Assembly: GCF_010389155.1 (NCBI RefSeq)
Contig: NC_057764.1
Coordinates: 12,710,001-12,774,000 of the forward strand
Origin: Erigeron canadensis
Taxonomy: Eukaryota; Streptophyta; Magnoliopsida; Asterales; Asteraceae
Reading direction: 5' to 3'
Length of the DNA stretch: 64,000 nt
This document shows positions 43,201 through 53,100 of this stretch, piece after piece (positions within the stretch are counted from its first letter, which is position 1; each line of letters opens with the position of its first letter). The notes below the pieces were generated by a model. That model did not search any database, had not been told where the DNA came from, and saw only the letters and a list, made by a program, of their open reading frames with translations. The translations under genes and the position numbers were made by a program.

Positions 43201-45618
43201 CTTAAGAATGGCCACCAGAGTTTTTGATTTTGCTGATAATTACCGGGGGGCTTACAGCGATAACACAAACATTAGGGATGGTGTCTGCCCATTTTACTGT
43301 GATTTTGATGGATATCAGGCAAGCATAGCTTTTCTCATGAATCTTCTTAAATACTCATATTTCTTAGAACTTGATTTTTCAGACCATCATGCTTAGTTTT
43401 TCATCATACACCAACCATCTCTAAATATATGTGAAAAATATATAAAACTCTGCCTTGGATAATGAATAATCTTAAAGGAAATAATGTAGTCACTGCATGT
43501 GACATTTTCACAAATATAAAAACATATATTTAACTCGCTTTGAAAAGCCAATCACATAATTCTAAAGGTTGCCCATGCTTTAATAGTTATTTAGTCAAAC
43601 TAGCCAAAATTGGTGATGTCCATATTAAATGATCATTTTGCTGAATGCTGAGGTCAAAGTGTTTGCTACCTTTATGCTATTTTCATAATCTCATAAACTA
43701 AACTGACATTACGAGAAAGGGGATGTCTTAGTATAAGAGCAAGCTTAAAGGGATGTTTAAATATATGAATCTTTATGTCTTTCATAGCAAACTGAAGTAT
43801 TATATGAATGATAATTGTTACACTAATGTAACATTTATAGTAGTTGACAGTTTGGAACATCTTAGTGCTATTAATAGTGAAACAATCTGCTTCATACAAG
43901 CATGTTTGGTTTTGCTTATTTTAACGTCTTTTGTGCTTGTTGAATTTCCAAAAGCCGACAAGCTTGGTCTTAACAACTTAGCGCCTATCAGCCATCTTTA
44001 AGCTCATGATATAAGCTGTTCAAGCTTATCGGCCATTTGAAATTTCAATATCACTCAAGTAATTGCTTTTGCAACTAGTAATTTCATGAAAAATGTCATT
44101 ATTAAAGCTTGCAGGTTGTTTGAATAAATAGGTGGTGTTAGACTATTACTTTAAGTTTGCGGTTTTAGTTGTGTTTCTCTGGTTTTGTCGGTCTTATATC
44201 AATAAATAGATAAACTCGCAGGTTGTTTCCCTTGGGTGATTGCTTCAGTACGACCATGTGTCAGTATTCATGGTAGTTCTTTGAATTTATGAATAAAAAA
44301 TCTCGCGGTGTCACTGCTTATATTTGGTATTAGTCGTAGTAGCCATTTGTTATATCATATTACTTTATATTTGGTTTACCAGTGTGCTGCTTTTATGTGG
44401 ATATATAATGGATTTGTAATTTGACACTCAGGATGAATTGTTATGGGGAGCAGCATGGTTAAGAAGGGCTTCTCAGGGTGAAAATTACTTGGCTTACATA
44501 CAAAACAATGGTAAAACACTTGGTGCCGAAGACAATATCAATGAGTTTGGATGGGATAATAAGCATGCTGGCCTTAATGTTCTTGTTTCCAAGGTAATTA
44601 AAATCCTTCATTGATCGATCTTCCCCAGAGGTGAAAAACTTGTTGCGGATCGAGAAAAGAAAAAATATATGAATTTACCATTTTAATTAACCAATTGTTT
44701 TCGTTTTGTAGGTCTTCTGTTTTAGTCTTTTTCATCTATACTAGACCCATACTCGAATTTTTAATCATTTTTAATTTGGTCCTTTAATAGAAAATGTTCT
44801 ATAGGTTTTGATTAATGCTTTTACCTTTGGATTATTAATTAATTAGAATAAGAAGAAACATATGTATGATTGTAAATCTTGTTCAGGAATATGGATAAAC
44901 CAGTAATAGATATTCAAAAATAATATATGCAATCCTTTCACATTAATCTTGACTATTTTGGAAATAGTTGCTGAAATTGTATATAACCCACTTAGCTTTT
45001 TTATTGTAGGAGGTCTTGGAAGGGAATTTCTATGCTTTGGAGTCGTACAAAGCATCCGCGGATACCTTCATGTGCACACTAATACCAGAGTCGTCATCTT
45101 CACATATTGAATACACTTCAGGCGGCCTCATATACCGACCTGGTGGAAGCAACTTGCAACATTCTACTACAATCACATTTCTCTTACTAGTTTATGCAAA
45201 GTACCTAGAGCAATCATCGGGGTCAGTAAATTGCGGTAACATAATTGTTGGCCCAACATCACTACGCAAGATAGCAAAACGCCAAGTGGATTATATTCTA
45301 GGAGAAAATCCCAAGGGAATGTCCTACATGGTAGGGTATAGTGATAGGTATCCACAACGAATCCATCATCGAGGCTCATCCCTACCATCCACCAGAGACC
45401 ATCCTCAAGTTATTCAGTGTAAAGAGGGCTCAATCTACTTTAACTCGTCGGATCCTAATCCAAATGTTTTGATTGGAGCCTTAGTAGGTGGGCCTGGGGA
45501 GGATGATGAGTATGAGGATGATAGAGCAGATTTTAGAAAATCTGAACCCACGACCTACATTAATGCCCCGTTTGTCGGTGCATTAGCATTCTTTGCAGCT
45601 AATCCTAACCCTATATAG
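28287..45618 (+). CDS. Endo-1,4-beta-glucanase, glycosyl hydrolase family 9 class B (four exons)
   Basis: Secreted cell-wall enzyme that hydrolyses internal beta-1,4-glucosyl links. Exons: 28287-28718, 43019-43318, 44432-44593 and 45010-45618. They join in frame to 500 codons, the usual size of plant class B enzymes. Residues 1-30 form a signal peptide (hydrophobic core [16 protein letters not shown]). The GH9 nucleophile/base motif YYDAGDN is at 81-87 (D83, D86); [13 protein letters not shown] opens exon 2. Signature 1 is [20 protein letters not shown] (about 403-422). Signature 2 is [18 protein letters not shown], with proton donor E477. There is no CBM49 tail and no class A membrane anchor. 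Introns 1 and 3 are GT-AG. Intron 2 has a GC donor (CAG/GCAAGC at 43318/43319) and an AG acceptor; the reading frame demands it. Intron 1 is about 14.3 kb and filled with transposons. No stop or lost catalytic residue was seen, so the gene looks functional. Confidence 0.92.
28752..30022. mobile_element. Mutator-like element (non-autonomous) in glucanase intron 1
   Basis: The 1271-bp element has long terminal inverted repeats of about 180 bases, starting GAGAAAATRTCACAAAT at each end and containing CATGTGCAWTGCACATGAG inside. It is flanked by the exact 9-bp target-site duplication TTTTATTGG (28743-28751 and 30023-30031), the length expected for Mutator elements. It has no transposase. The interior is AT-rich with no ORF of note. 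Confidence 0.85.
30550..31305. mobile_element. Inverted-repeat element with Helitron-like inner sequence
   Basis: Segments at about 30550-30740 and 31130-31305 are inverted copies of each other (shared block AATTTCGTCATTTTTCA followed by RATGCGACTC). Between them, GGCTCCGCCCTT occurs twice (near 30927 and 30985) and the GGTGATAGGT stretch matches, reversed, the subterminal part of the Helitrons at 61620-62480. It is probably a rearranged, decayed element; class uncertain, no coding. Confidence 0.45.
31403..31706 (+). mobile_element. SINE-like element in glucanase intron 1
   Basis: It starts with an A-box-like TTAGCTCAAGTGATT. B-box-like candidates are GTAGGCTCAGACTTGGG (31428) and AAGTTCAAGTC (31493). 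It ends GCGAAATTCACCTTTCAAAA plus an A-rich tail. The same 3' end occurs at 25789-25848. No real protein is encoded. Confidence 0.5.
31707..33569. other. AT-rich part of glucanase intron 1
   Basis: No gene or assignable element is seen. There are poly(A/T) runs, TA runs and a 45-bp tandem duplication (32637-32681 and 32682-32726). A (TA)n run at about 33546-33571 borders the next element. Confidence 0.5.
32637..32726. repeat. 45-bp tandem duplication
   Basis: Two head-to-tail copies, each beginning CTTTAAGACATAATTATATA, with no visible difference. Confidence 0.9.
33690..33930. repeat. GGTCAGCTTGG repeat array, left arm
   Basis: About ten degenerate units of 10-20 bases around GGTCAGCTTGG; near 33850 the orientation flips to CAAGCTGACCC units. 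This is subterminal repeat sequence of the surrounding element. Confidence 0.7.
34008..35075 (-). pseudogene. Ty3/gypsy Gag (truncated at the C-terminus)
   Basis: An intact frame of 355 codons. Visible: the retrotransposon Gag core ([68 protein letters not shown]), then a CCHC-type zinc knuckle of the spacing CX2CX3HX4C ([13 protein letters not shown]), a pattern known from the Athila/Tat branch. The frame ends at a TAG at 34008-34010; related sequence continues about 80 bases and then meets the GGTCAGCTTGG array. No protease or pol follows. It lies 160 bases downstream of the gypsy primer binding site and antisense to the glucanase gene. Confidence 0.8.
35231..35246 (-). promoter_or_regulatory. 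Primer binding site of the gypsy fragment
   Basis: On the minus strand this reads TGGCGCCGCTGCCGGG, close to the TGGCGCCGTTGCCGGGG site common in plant Ty3/gypsy elements of the Athila/Tat type. It lies 6 bases inside the LTR end. Confidence 0.75.
35253..36896 (-). repeat. Ty3/gypsy LTR (5' LTR of the captured fragment)
   Basis: It runs from TGATGTG to CACATCA (7-bp terminal inverted repeat), 1644 bp. Four GGTACCACCAA motifs occur at about 35627, 35691, 35773 and 35910, and eight copies of a short palindrome around GCGGCGC occur at 36365-36632. Only one LTR is present. Confidence 0.75.
36365..36632. repeat. Eight spaced copies of the palindrome CACTGCGGCGCAGTG
   Basis: Copies start at 36365, 36396, 36438, 36466 (degenerate), 36512, 36543, 36588 (degenerate) and 36617 (degenerate). 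Arms of 6-7 bases flank the central GGC. Two copies carry a compensated change: GACTGC paired with GCAGTC. Spacing is irregular. The repeats lie in the gypsy LTR. They are not a CRISPR array. Confidence 0.8.
36897..37250. repeat. CAAGCTGACCC repeat array, right arm
   Basis: About twenty degenerate units, in the main opposite in orientation to the left arm. A segment ATCTACATTTGTGTAGATT occurs at 36904 and, as ATCTATATTTG..., again at 36990, and its counterpart is in the left arm near 33826. Confidence 0.7.
37752..37943 (-). pseudogene. pogo-like transposase C-terminal remnant
   Basis: The minus-strand frame [20 protein letters not shown] continues with an acidic stretch ([18 protein letters not shown]) and resembles the tail of plant pogo/CENP-B-like DDE transposases, in which a YPGE motif precedes an acidic region. 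Only about 60 residues remain. The call leans on the matching terminal repeats of the surrounding element. Confidence 0.5.
38016..38501 (+). repeat. 5' LTR of the small LTR element
   Basis: 486 bp. It contains GTCAAGGTCAAGG-type short repeats (38100-38210) and a TATA-like CTATATATATAG at 38229-38240. Confidence 0.88.
38595..39085 (+). repeat. CTCGACC-rich leader of the small LTR element
   Basis: More than 25 occurrences of CTCGACC or CTCGAGCTCGACC variants lie in under 500 bases just downstream of the primer site. Part of a longer unit (TTTTTTGGTGAA... followed by AAGCTT) is duplicated at 38588 and 38734. It has no stable open frame and looks like expanded simple sequence. Confidence 0.7.
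39561..39757 (+). repeat. Three tandem 63-bp repeats
   Basis: Units start at 39561, 39622 and 39686 (TATRTGAACMATTGTGTCAT), with a partial fourth start at 39749. They differ by about 10 percent. Confidence 0.75.
40927..41388 (+). repeat. 3' LTR of the small LTR element
   Basis: 462 bp, matching 38016-38501 apart from one repeat unit missing in the GTCAAGG tract and a few substitutions. Confidence 0.88.
41989..42670 (+). repeat. LTR-like block in glucanase intron 1
   Basis: It starts TGTTGAATTGTGATC. It has a core promoter (CCTATAAATAG, 42299-42309) followed by a CT-rich leader (42348-42380), the layout of a copia LTR. No second copy or target-site duplication was found, so the ends, above all the right one, are uncertain. 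Confidence 0.4.
43319..44431 (+). other. Glucanase intron 2 (GC-AG)
   Basis: 1113 bp. The donor is GCAAGC; the acceptor is CACTCAG. No element was recognised inside. It is AT-rich. Confidence 0.75.
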
Positions 45619-45820
45619 CACTTATATCGACAAAGAAGTTAAATATTTTTTACTTTAAAAAGTTTTGGGGCATGGGCTGAGTATCATTGTAGTAAAAGTT
45701 GTAGATGTTAGGGAAGAAAGTCTCTCATCTTGTGCTAATTAAGCCAAGAGGGAAGAGATATAGCTTTGTGAGTATCTCTTTCAAGTACAACATGATGCGT
45801 CCATCTTTTCTAAGGTGTAA
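45619..45820 (+). other. Presumed 3' UTR of the glucanase gene
   Basis: No coding sequence. No canonical AATAAA is seen; the transcript end cannot be placed from sequence alone. Confidence 0.35.
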
Positions 45821-46139
45821 GGCCGGTTCTTATAAAGAGGAGAGTCCTCCGCCTTCTTCACTGCCATGTCAGCATGACTCTCCTCAGGACTCCTCTCAGG
45901 ACTCTCCTTGCCTATAAAGGCAAGCTTCTTTAGAACTTAGTCCCACCTTTTTACATTTTCTCACTCTGTTGCATTTGAAAATAGGAAGAAAACAAGCTTT
46001 TGGCCCCACATTGAAGCATTTTGCAGAGTCCACGGGAGGACTGGATGGTGGGACGCAGCCTCTTAGACGCTCTATGTCAACAACGTCGGTCGTTCTAGGA
46101 GTTGAAGACGCAGCCATAGGACTATGATAAGAACCGGCC
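45821..46139. mobile_element. MITE with GGCCGGTTCTTAT termini
   Basis: A 319-bp element with a perfect 13-bp terminal inverted repeat (GGCCGGTTCTTAT). Inside it has imperfect repeats of GAGGACTCTC type. No target duplication is clear. The superfamily is uncertain (PIF/Harbinger or hAT are candidates). It lies between the convergent gene ends. Confidence 0.65.
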
Positions 46140-46255
46140 CAACTAGTGACATGATAGAACTTATTTGTTATTCGATCTTAACCACACTAAAGGATAATAC
46201 GGATGGAAAGTGTAACAATCAAACTACAAAATCATATATATATATATATATATAT

Positions 46256-46734
46256 GGGAAAGATAATTTGAGACCAACTAAAAAAAGTCTAAAAAAGGAC
46301 CATTGATTTTCGTAACTTACACACCACCATCATCATCTACTACGATATACAAGACTTTTTTATAAAAACACTAAGACTTTCCGGCAACGGGCCCATCAAA
46401 AAATCATGTATAAGTTAACTTACACATGTATAAGGCAGAGAGAGTTAACTAACACTAAGACTTTTTTGTAAGTTACACATGTGTAAGTAACACTAAGACT
46501 TTTTTGTAACTTACACATGTAAAAACACTAAGACCTTTTTGTAAGTTACATATGTGTAAGTAACTTACACATGTGTAAGTTAACTTACACATGATTTTTC
46601 TGTGAGCCCGTCGCCAGAAAATCTTAGTGTTTTTACAAAAAAGTCTTGTATATCGTAATAGATCATGATGGTGTACAAAAATTAATGGTCCTAGTTGGTC
46701 CTAAAATAAGAAACGGTCTCAAAATATCTCACCC
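46256..46734. mobile_element. 479-bp foldback MITE between convergent genes
   Basis: Long inverted repeats of about 140 bases start GGGWRAGATAWTTTGAGACC at each end and share ACGATATACAAGACTTTTTT. It sits between two (TA)n runs (46232-46255 and 46735-46759). The middle has several copies of the palindrome CTTACACATGTGTAAG and of ACACTAAGACTTTTTTGTAA. Mutator-type MITEs have this layout; the TA runs hide any target duplication. Confidence 0.75.
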
Positions 46735-47163
46735 ATATATATATATATATATATATATTCCAAGGCCGAGAGAGTTCTTCTCTTCTGTATCTTCAAATCC
46801 AATAACTCACTAAATTATTATTGACCACTGAGTTAGGTTGTGACCAAAGGCCATTTGGACAACCAGGTGCATGTATCATGTCACCAGAGAAAAAGATCTA
46901 CGTTAATAATTACTCGACATACTCCAACACGAAGCATGCATGGAACAACCTTTCATATTATCTGCAAAATTGTCCATACATCTTTACAAATTAAACAGCA
47001 TTTGCATGTCGCTTTAAAAATTCAGAAGATACAAACGTTAAGTTTGGCCAGCAAAATTTCAGCAAAAAACATAAAATGTATTGTCAATTTACATTGGTAA
47101 GTCTAGAATTGACGAGTATACAACATACAACTGTTACCCAAAATCCCTTATGCTATGCTCTTA
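46735..47163 (-). other. Presumed 3' UTR and downstream region of SKI2
   Basis: A TA run is followed by unique-looking sequence without an open frame of note, downstream of the SKI2 stop codon on the minus strand. Confidence 0.4.
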
Positions 47164-50100
47164 TCACAACCCAGTAATGTACAAGCTAGCTGCGAAGACA
47201 ATATCTCGTTTTATTGCATTTGAAGCAGCTTCCATTTTCTTGTATAAGGCAGAATTACCCATGATTGCCGCCGCGTTTCTAAATTCACGACATGTTTCAT
47301 CCAGCCGTACAATTGTTCTTACGATAATGCCTTCAGGGACATCCGTGAGTTCACATATATCTGCAAATGGAGTTCCCTGCACACCCAAAAGATTCATCTG
47401 AAAACAAGCTCTTCATAATCTGCATGTCTCTCTGTATATGTGTGTGTGTGTGGCGTGTGTGTGTTCGTGAGAGAGAGAGAGAGAGAGAACCTTTGCCCAC
47501 TCATACACGACCTCGACAAGTCCAAACTTAAGATTCTCAGAAGCATACTCCTGAGGCTCAATGTGTATGTTGAATTTTCCTTGAAGCTCACCAAGACTGA
47601 TGGCCGTGTTATACAACCTGGCTCAAATTGAAACATTATCAGATGAGACGGGATAGGATACTCATCAGGTCAGAAACAAAAGAAATATAAACATTCTATT
47701 CCTATTTATAATCTATTTGTTTCTAGTTATATATTTATATTAGGTCATATGGTCTTGGTTTTAAAAAGCCGAAGCGTAAAAGCAGTAAAAAAAATTATAA
47801 TTTATTTTTATAGTAATTATACCACATAAAAATACTAAAACACCATTATATATAAAGCATACTATAAAGTGTTTCATGCGCCTAATATACTATAGAGCGT
47901 TTCATCTAGCGCCTAGGTGCGTGCTTAATCGCGCCTAAGGTGCGCTTTTTAAAACCAGGCATATAGTAAATCTGAAAATGAATTCGGACAAAGAGATTAA
48001 AAGTTATAAATGTGGCTAGATATATACCAAGTGTTTGCAACCTCCTAAATCATTTTATTGAAGGAACTTGGTATTATTATAATAGTTAATGCAATCCAAT
48101 TCTAAATCTTAGTTGTCAATGATATTTACAAAACTTGGAGAAAGATGTTGAAAAAATCAATACAACCCAATCCGACTCATTCCGACCTATCTTCAAAATT
48201 TCCTTGTCAATGGGACAGCCGTCAATGTAGATCTACTCCGAGCATTAGAATGATCCAAAAGAATAAAATACTTGACCCTACAATCCAATTAGCAATATAA
48301 TAACTGGGACAATTTACGAATTACAATCCATTTGGGTCAATCCCTCCGTTTATTATATTCGTTATTTCCTTTTATATGAACTTTCTATGCATTAGAAAAC
48401 TACTAATTTAGAACATAATGACATTATAATTTTACGTAAGCAAACGTTCATAGATGTATTTGACAAGAGATTAGAAAAAAATGTGAAGAAGTCAATGTTG
48501 GTCCTATCCACCTACTCTGATTACTTGGGTCACTGTTCAGATCATATCAATATCCAATCCAGCTTTGCTTATACTAAGTGGGCTATGTGAAACGGGCAGA
48601 AAAGACCTAGAAAGAGATTTGGGCGGGGGTTGAAATGAGAAACGTAAATGAGTCGATGTTGGTCCTGATCCAACTATTTTGATTACTTGTGTCACTGGTC
48701 AGACTAAGATCCAGTTACCTCCTAGTTCAGATCAGATCAATATCCAATCCAGCCTGCTTACACCAAGTGGGATATGTGAAACGGCCAGAAAAGAAGAATA
48801 GGGAGAATTAGAGAGAGACCTTTCTTTGGCTCGTGACAGCCTCGGGGTAAGAGAAGGTTCAGAAGCATTTCTCTGCTGAAAGACAAACGCTGACATCAAG
48901 GCCACAGCTTCTTCTGGTTCCAAATCATCTAACTGATTCTCAAATAAGCATTCTGTGCATATTAATTCCTCTCCAGAATTCATCTCACAAGCAACTCGCC
49001 CCTTGATCTGAACCACAAGGTCAGCATCTATACACCCGATTTGCTTCAACACATCAATCTGCAAAATACCATCGCAAAAGTAATAAACAATCTCGCAGAC
49101 AGTTCACACTAGATGTGGCAATTCCAACAAAAATAGCTTAAAGGGTTGAATGTGTTGAAATGACGGTTTGACCCGGAATGTATTTCCAAGAAGGGTTGAT
49201 TTCTAGTAACAGCAAGAGTCCGAACTAGGCCCATCATGTGAGGCGTAAACCAAGATCTTATTCACATAATCTCAATCATTTAATAAAAACAGTTGAAAAT
49301 CATCTGAAAAATAACATATTTTTATGATCACGTTTGACACAGACTGTTTAAAAAAAATTGAGTTTTAGGGGGAAAAAAAAAGTGTTTAAGGTTGACCTAA
49401 GCCAGCCTCTTTTACATATTCAACTAACCTCTTTGACCTGAATCTATTATACCCTATTGACCTGATACCCAAGACACCCAGCTTGCCAACTCATAATATC
49501 CATAAAAGAGAAGCTGATATTGTACATACACGACCCTGAAAATCAGGCATCTGTTTAAGTGCTTCATCCGACATTTGAAATTTAAGCGCATTAACTTCCT
49601 CTTTATACTTCCTTATCTCGCTAGCTACTTTAATATGCTCCTCTAACCTAACACAATTGTGACACTTGCTTTGTGACATTTTTTGCAACAAGCTGTCCCA
49701 TTTGTAGTAAGTCTCTACTAGATTCATGTCTTTCAGCTTCAAATCTGAGATTCATGTAAATCACAGAAAAAAAAAGTAATAAATAAAAACAATAAATCAA
49801 AGAAAAACCTCAAGAGAATCCACAATAAAATGTTGCTATTGTGTCGATTAAATTAAACTATAAAACAAGTCAATTGTATGTATGGTGGTATATTTGTTGA
49901 CCTGACTACTTATATGCGTTCTCAGTAGCAACCTCTATATGGGTGTTGTATTAACAAAACTAACATCCACATACAATAGCAATATTGAAATTTAAATGAA
50001 CATGATAGAACGTCTATCACAGAAGTGTTGCATACATAAAATTGACTTGAAGAAAAGTGGGATACATAATCAAACACTTATCCTGAAATATAACACAAGT

Positions 50101-53100
50101 TTTTCCAGCTAGTAAACTTTACTTTGGAGCAAAAGACCTCCCAAATATATAAGTCGAATTATTATTGAAACAAAATAAAATTTGTAATTCTATTTCGAAG
50201 ACTAATTATTTATACAAAACTACAAAAGTCTATTAAAGTTAACTACAAAAACGTTTTATGGCCAACCCAACTTGGCACACTTTTCCATTTTTAATGCACA
50301 AAAGAACAGGCAAATGTGAAAAAATATACCTCTAATTGGATCAAGGGCTGGAGGGTACTTATTTCCATCAACTTTTTGATTTAACAGACTTTGTACTGTC
50401 TTGGAATAAGCTGCACCGCTATCATCTTCCAAAAGCCCAACTTGATCAATCTTCATTTTGGCATTGCAGATAGACAAGAATTCTTTAGTATCAATTTCTC
50501 TGACCTCATAATTAGTCCCGGAAGCAATACCACGATGGGGCAGTTTAATATTGACAGCACCTGATGCCTTGCGTGTGGTGGCAGAAGAATAGTAATCATC
50601 ATCCATACCTCGTTTTGATTTTGGCTTTAATATTTGGAGACCGGCAGTCGTTTTCTTTTGCTGGCCATCGGATGTTTCTAATGTTAAAGATAAAGATGGT
50701 GTAAGCACCATAACAATGTATTGTTTATTATTGGAAGAAGGTGCCTTATTATTGAAAGAAGGTGCCTTTAAGATAACCCCAAGTAAGTGGTCCTGGCCCT
50801 GTGAATTACAAAAACCCAAATAAGCATAAAAATATAATAATACAAGAACCAAAGGGGTGAAACCCCAGTGGCACCACCGCCATGTAACCACATGGACCCA
50901 CAAATGAAGGATGCATGTCACAGGTTCGAAACTTGCCATAGGCAAGTGGAGAAACTATATCTTGTGTTCCATGTGTGAGGATGGTGCTTCACCAGGCATG
51001 AGTTCTATGTGATATAAGTTATAGGTACCAAGAAGGTACATGGGACCACAGGGTTCCCACCCACTTACCCTTATATATATATATATATATATATTAATAC
51101 AAGACAGGTTAGGTAACAGACGCATTCACATGCATTCAGGAAATTAATCCATTTTCATTTTTGGACATATAACCTAAAAAGATAAAGCTAAATCCATTAA
51201 AAAATGGGTTAAGAAAGTGGCAGGTTGAGTATAAAAGGGTTCAACCATTTTGACACATCTAAAATATTACCTGTTTCAGCCTGCCTGACCCAGCAAATTT
51301 ACCATCTCTACATTTCTATTTTATATAAATATTATTTTTTTAGACATCTAGTATTTCAATATGAAAAAAGCAATCTAAATTGATGTTCACACATAGTGTA
51401 ACTGATTTAAAACATGAAATGAGAAAGAACTGACAGATTGTGATTTGACGACGACAACTCTTCCTGGCAGAAGAAACGGCTGGGAAACTGAAGACTGCAG
51501 GACCGCCTCAGTTATGTGGTTGCTATATCTCTCAGCTTCCAAGTACAATTCGTAGTATTCCTCGATTGCTGGATCGCCCTTTATGCACCTACATCCAACA
51601 ATTACTCTTTGTGAGATCCTTGGTCAACAAAGGAAATAAGGGTATCCACCCATCTAGCAGCCCCAGCCAGACAGGGTTCCATGAACACGGTTGTAGAGAA
51701 ATCAATGCAACACCAACGTAATTGGGACACGAGGACAGGAATATAATCTATGACTTCTTCTTTATGCTGCCGGGCTACCATCGGAAAAGTCAAAGGGAAT
51801 AAGCATAAAAAGGACATGCATAGCATATAGAATACAGAATATGCTATTCTTTCAAGTGTTTGATAGGTAAAATTGTAAAATATCTGGAAAACACAGTCAA
51901 GTTATATATGCTATATGTTCATGTGTTTATTTATTATGAGAGAAAGATGAAACAAACATGCTTGAATTCCCATCCAACTTATAAAACTCGTTCCAAAATT
52001 TTAATAGTGACATCGTGGGTTTAAATGATCAATTTTTAATAGTGAAATCGTGAAATCGTGTTGTGATCGAAATTGCCTTAAATGATCAATTTTTAATAGT
52101 GAAATCGTGAGGTTTAGTAACAAAATATAATTAATGTTGTTCTTTCCCATTAATGATCCAACCATCAAAAATAAAACCCCGACAAGTAGTATGATACATG
52201 CACCCAATTAATGAATCTAGAATGACTGTGTTTACTCAATGGATTTTGTGGGCTGAGCAAGCTTTCGCATGAGCAGTTGCTGTTGCTCTGGCAGTTTTTT
52301 CTGAGCATGAAATTCCGCAAAACTTCTTTTTAGCATGTCCTCCACCTGAATTGTGTAAATAACTGAGTATTAGGATCACAAAGTTACTTAACAAAATAAA
52401 AAATCATACAACATTATCCATGCTCCAAAGACTTCAATACGCTTATGATATGCATCAGGTTCTAGAATCCCAGATAAAAGATAGGAAATTATATTGGATT
52501 GGAATGAAGAGAGATGTGATAAAAACTAGTTTCTGGATGAGAGATATGTCAACAAAAAAAAAATATCCAACATAGTTCTAAGTGGAGTATAACAACCATT
52601 GGATTACCAGCGTGGGATAAAGTCTCAAATATAATGAATTTACTACTATTTTAGTAGTAGTTGATCGATTGAGTAAATAAAGCCATTTTATTCCGCTACG
52701 ACGCTCGCTTACGGCTACCATAGTAGTTGTTAGTTTTTAAGGGAAATAGTTTATTTACACGAGATCCCTATCTATATAGTTTCAGATGAGATACAATATT
52801 TCTAAGTAATTTCTAGAAAGAAATATTTTGATTACAAGGGACTAATCTCAAGTATAGTCCTGCTTACCATGAACAAACAAACAGTCAAACGAATATTGTT
52901 AACAGAAACATCGAGACTTATTTGAGGTGTTATACTTCTGAGAGACCAAAACAATGGCCCAAATGGATATCATGGGAGGAGTATTGGTATAACACATCAT
53001 TTCAATCTTCGGTGAACACGACACCTTTCAAGATTCGTTATGGCCGTGACCCACCTTGTTTGGTACGTTGTGATAGCGAGCCTACACCTATATGTGACAT

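Noticed and set aside
44843..45055. Minus-strand frame over intron 3 and exon 4 start
   Set aside because: Overlaps the glucanase exon in antisense; no family resemblance.
45896..46117. 73-codon minus-strand frame
   Set aside because: Lies wholly inside the MITE at 45821-46139.
50915..50940. tRNA gene (GGTTCGAAAC)
   Set aside because: Only the B box is convincing; the acceptor stem and anticodon arm are missing, so SINE.
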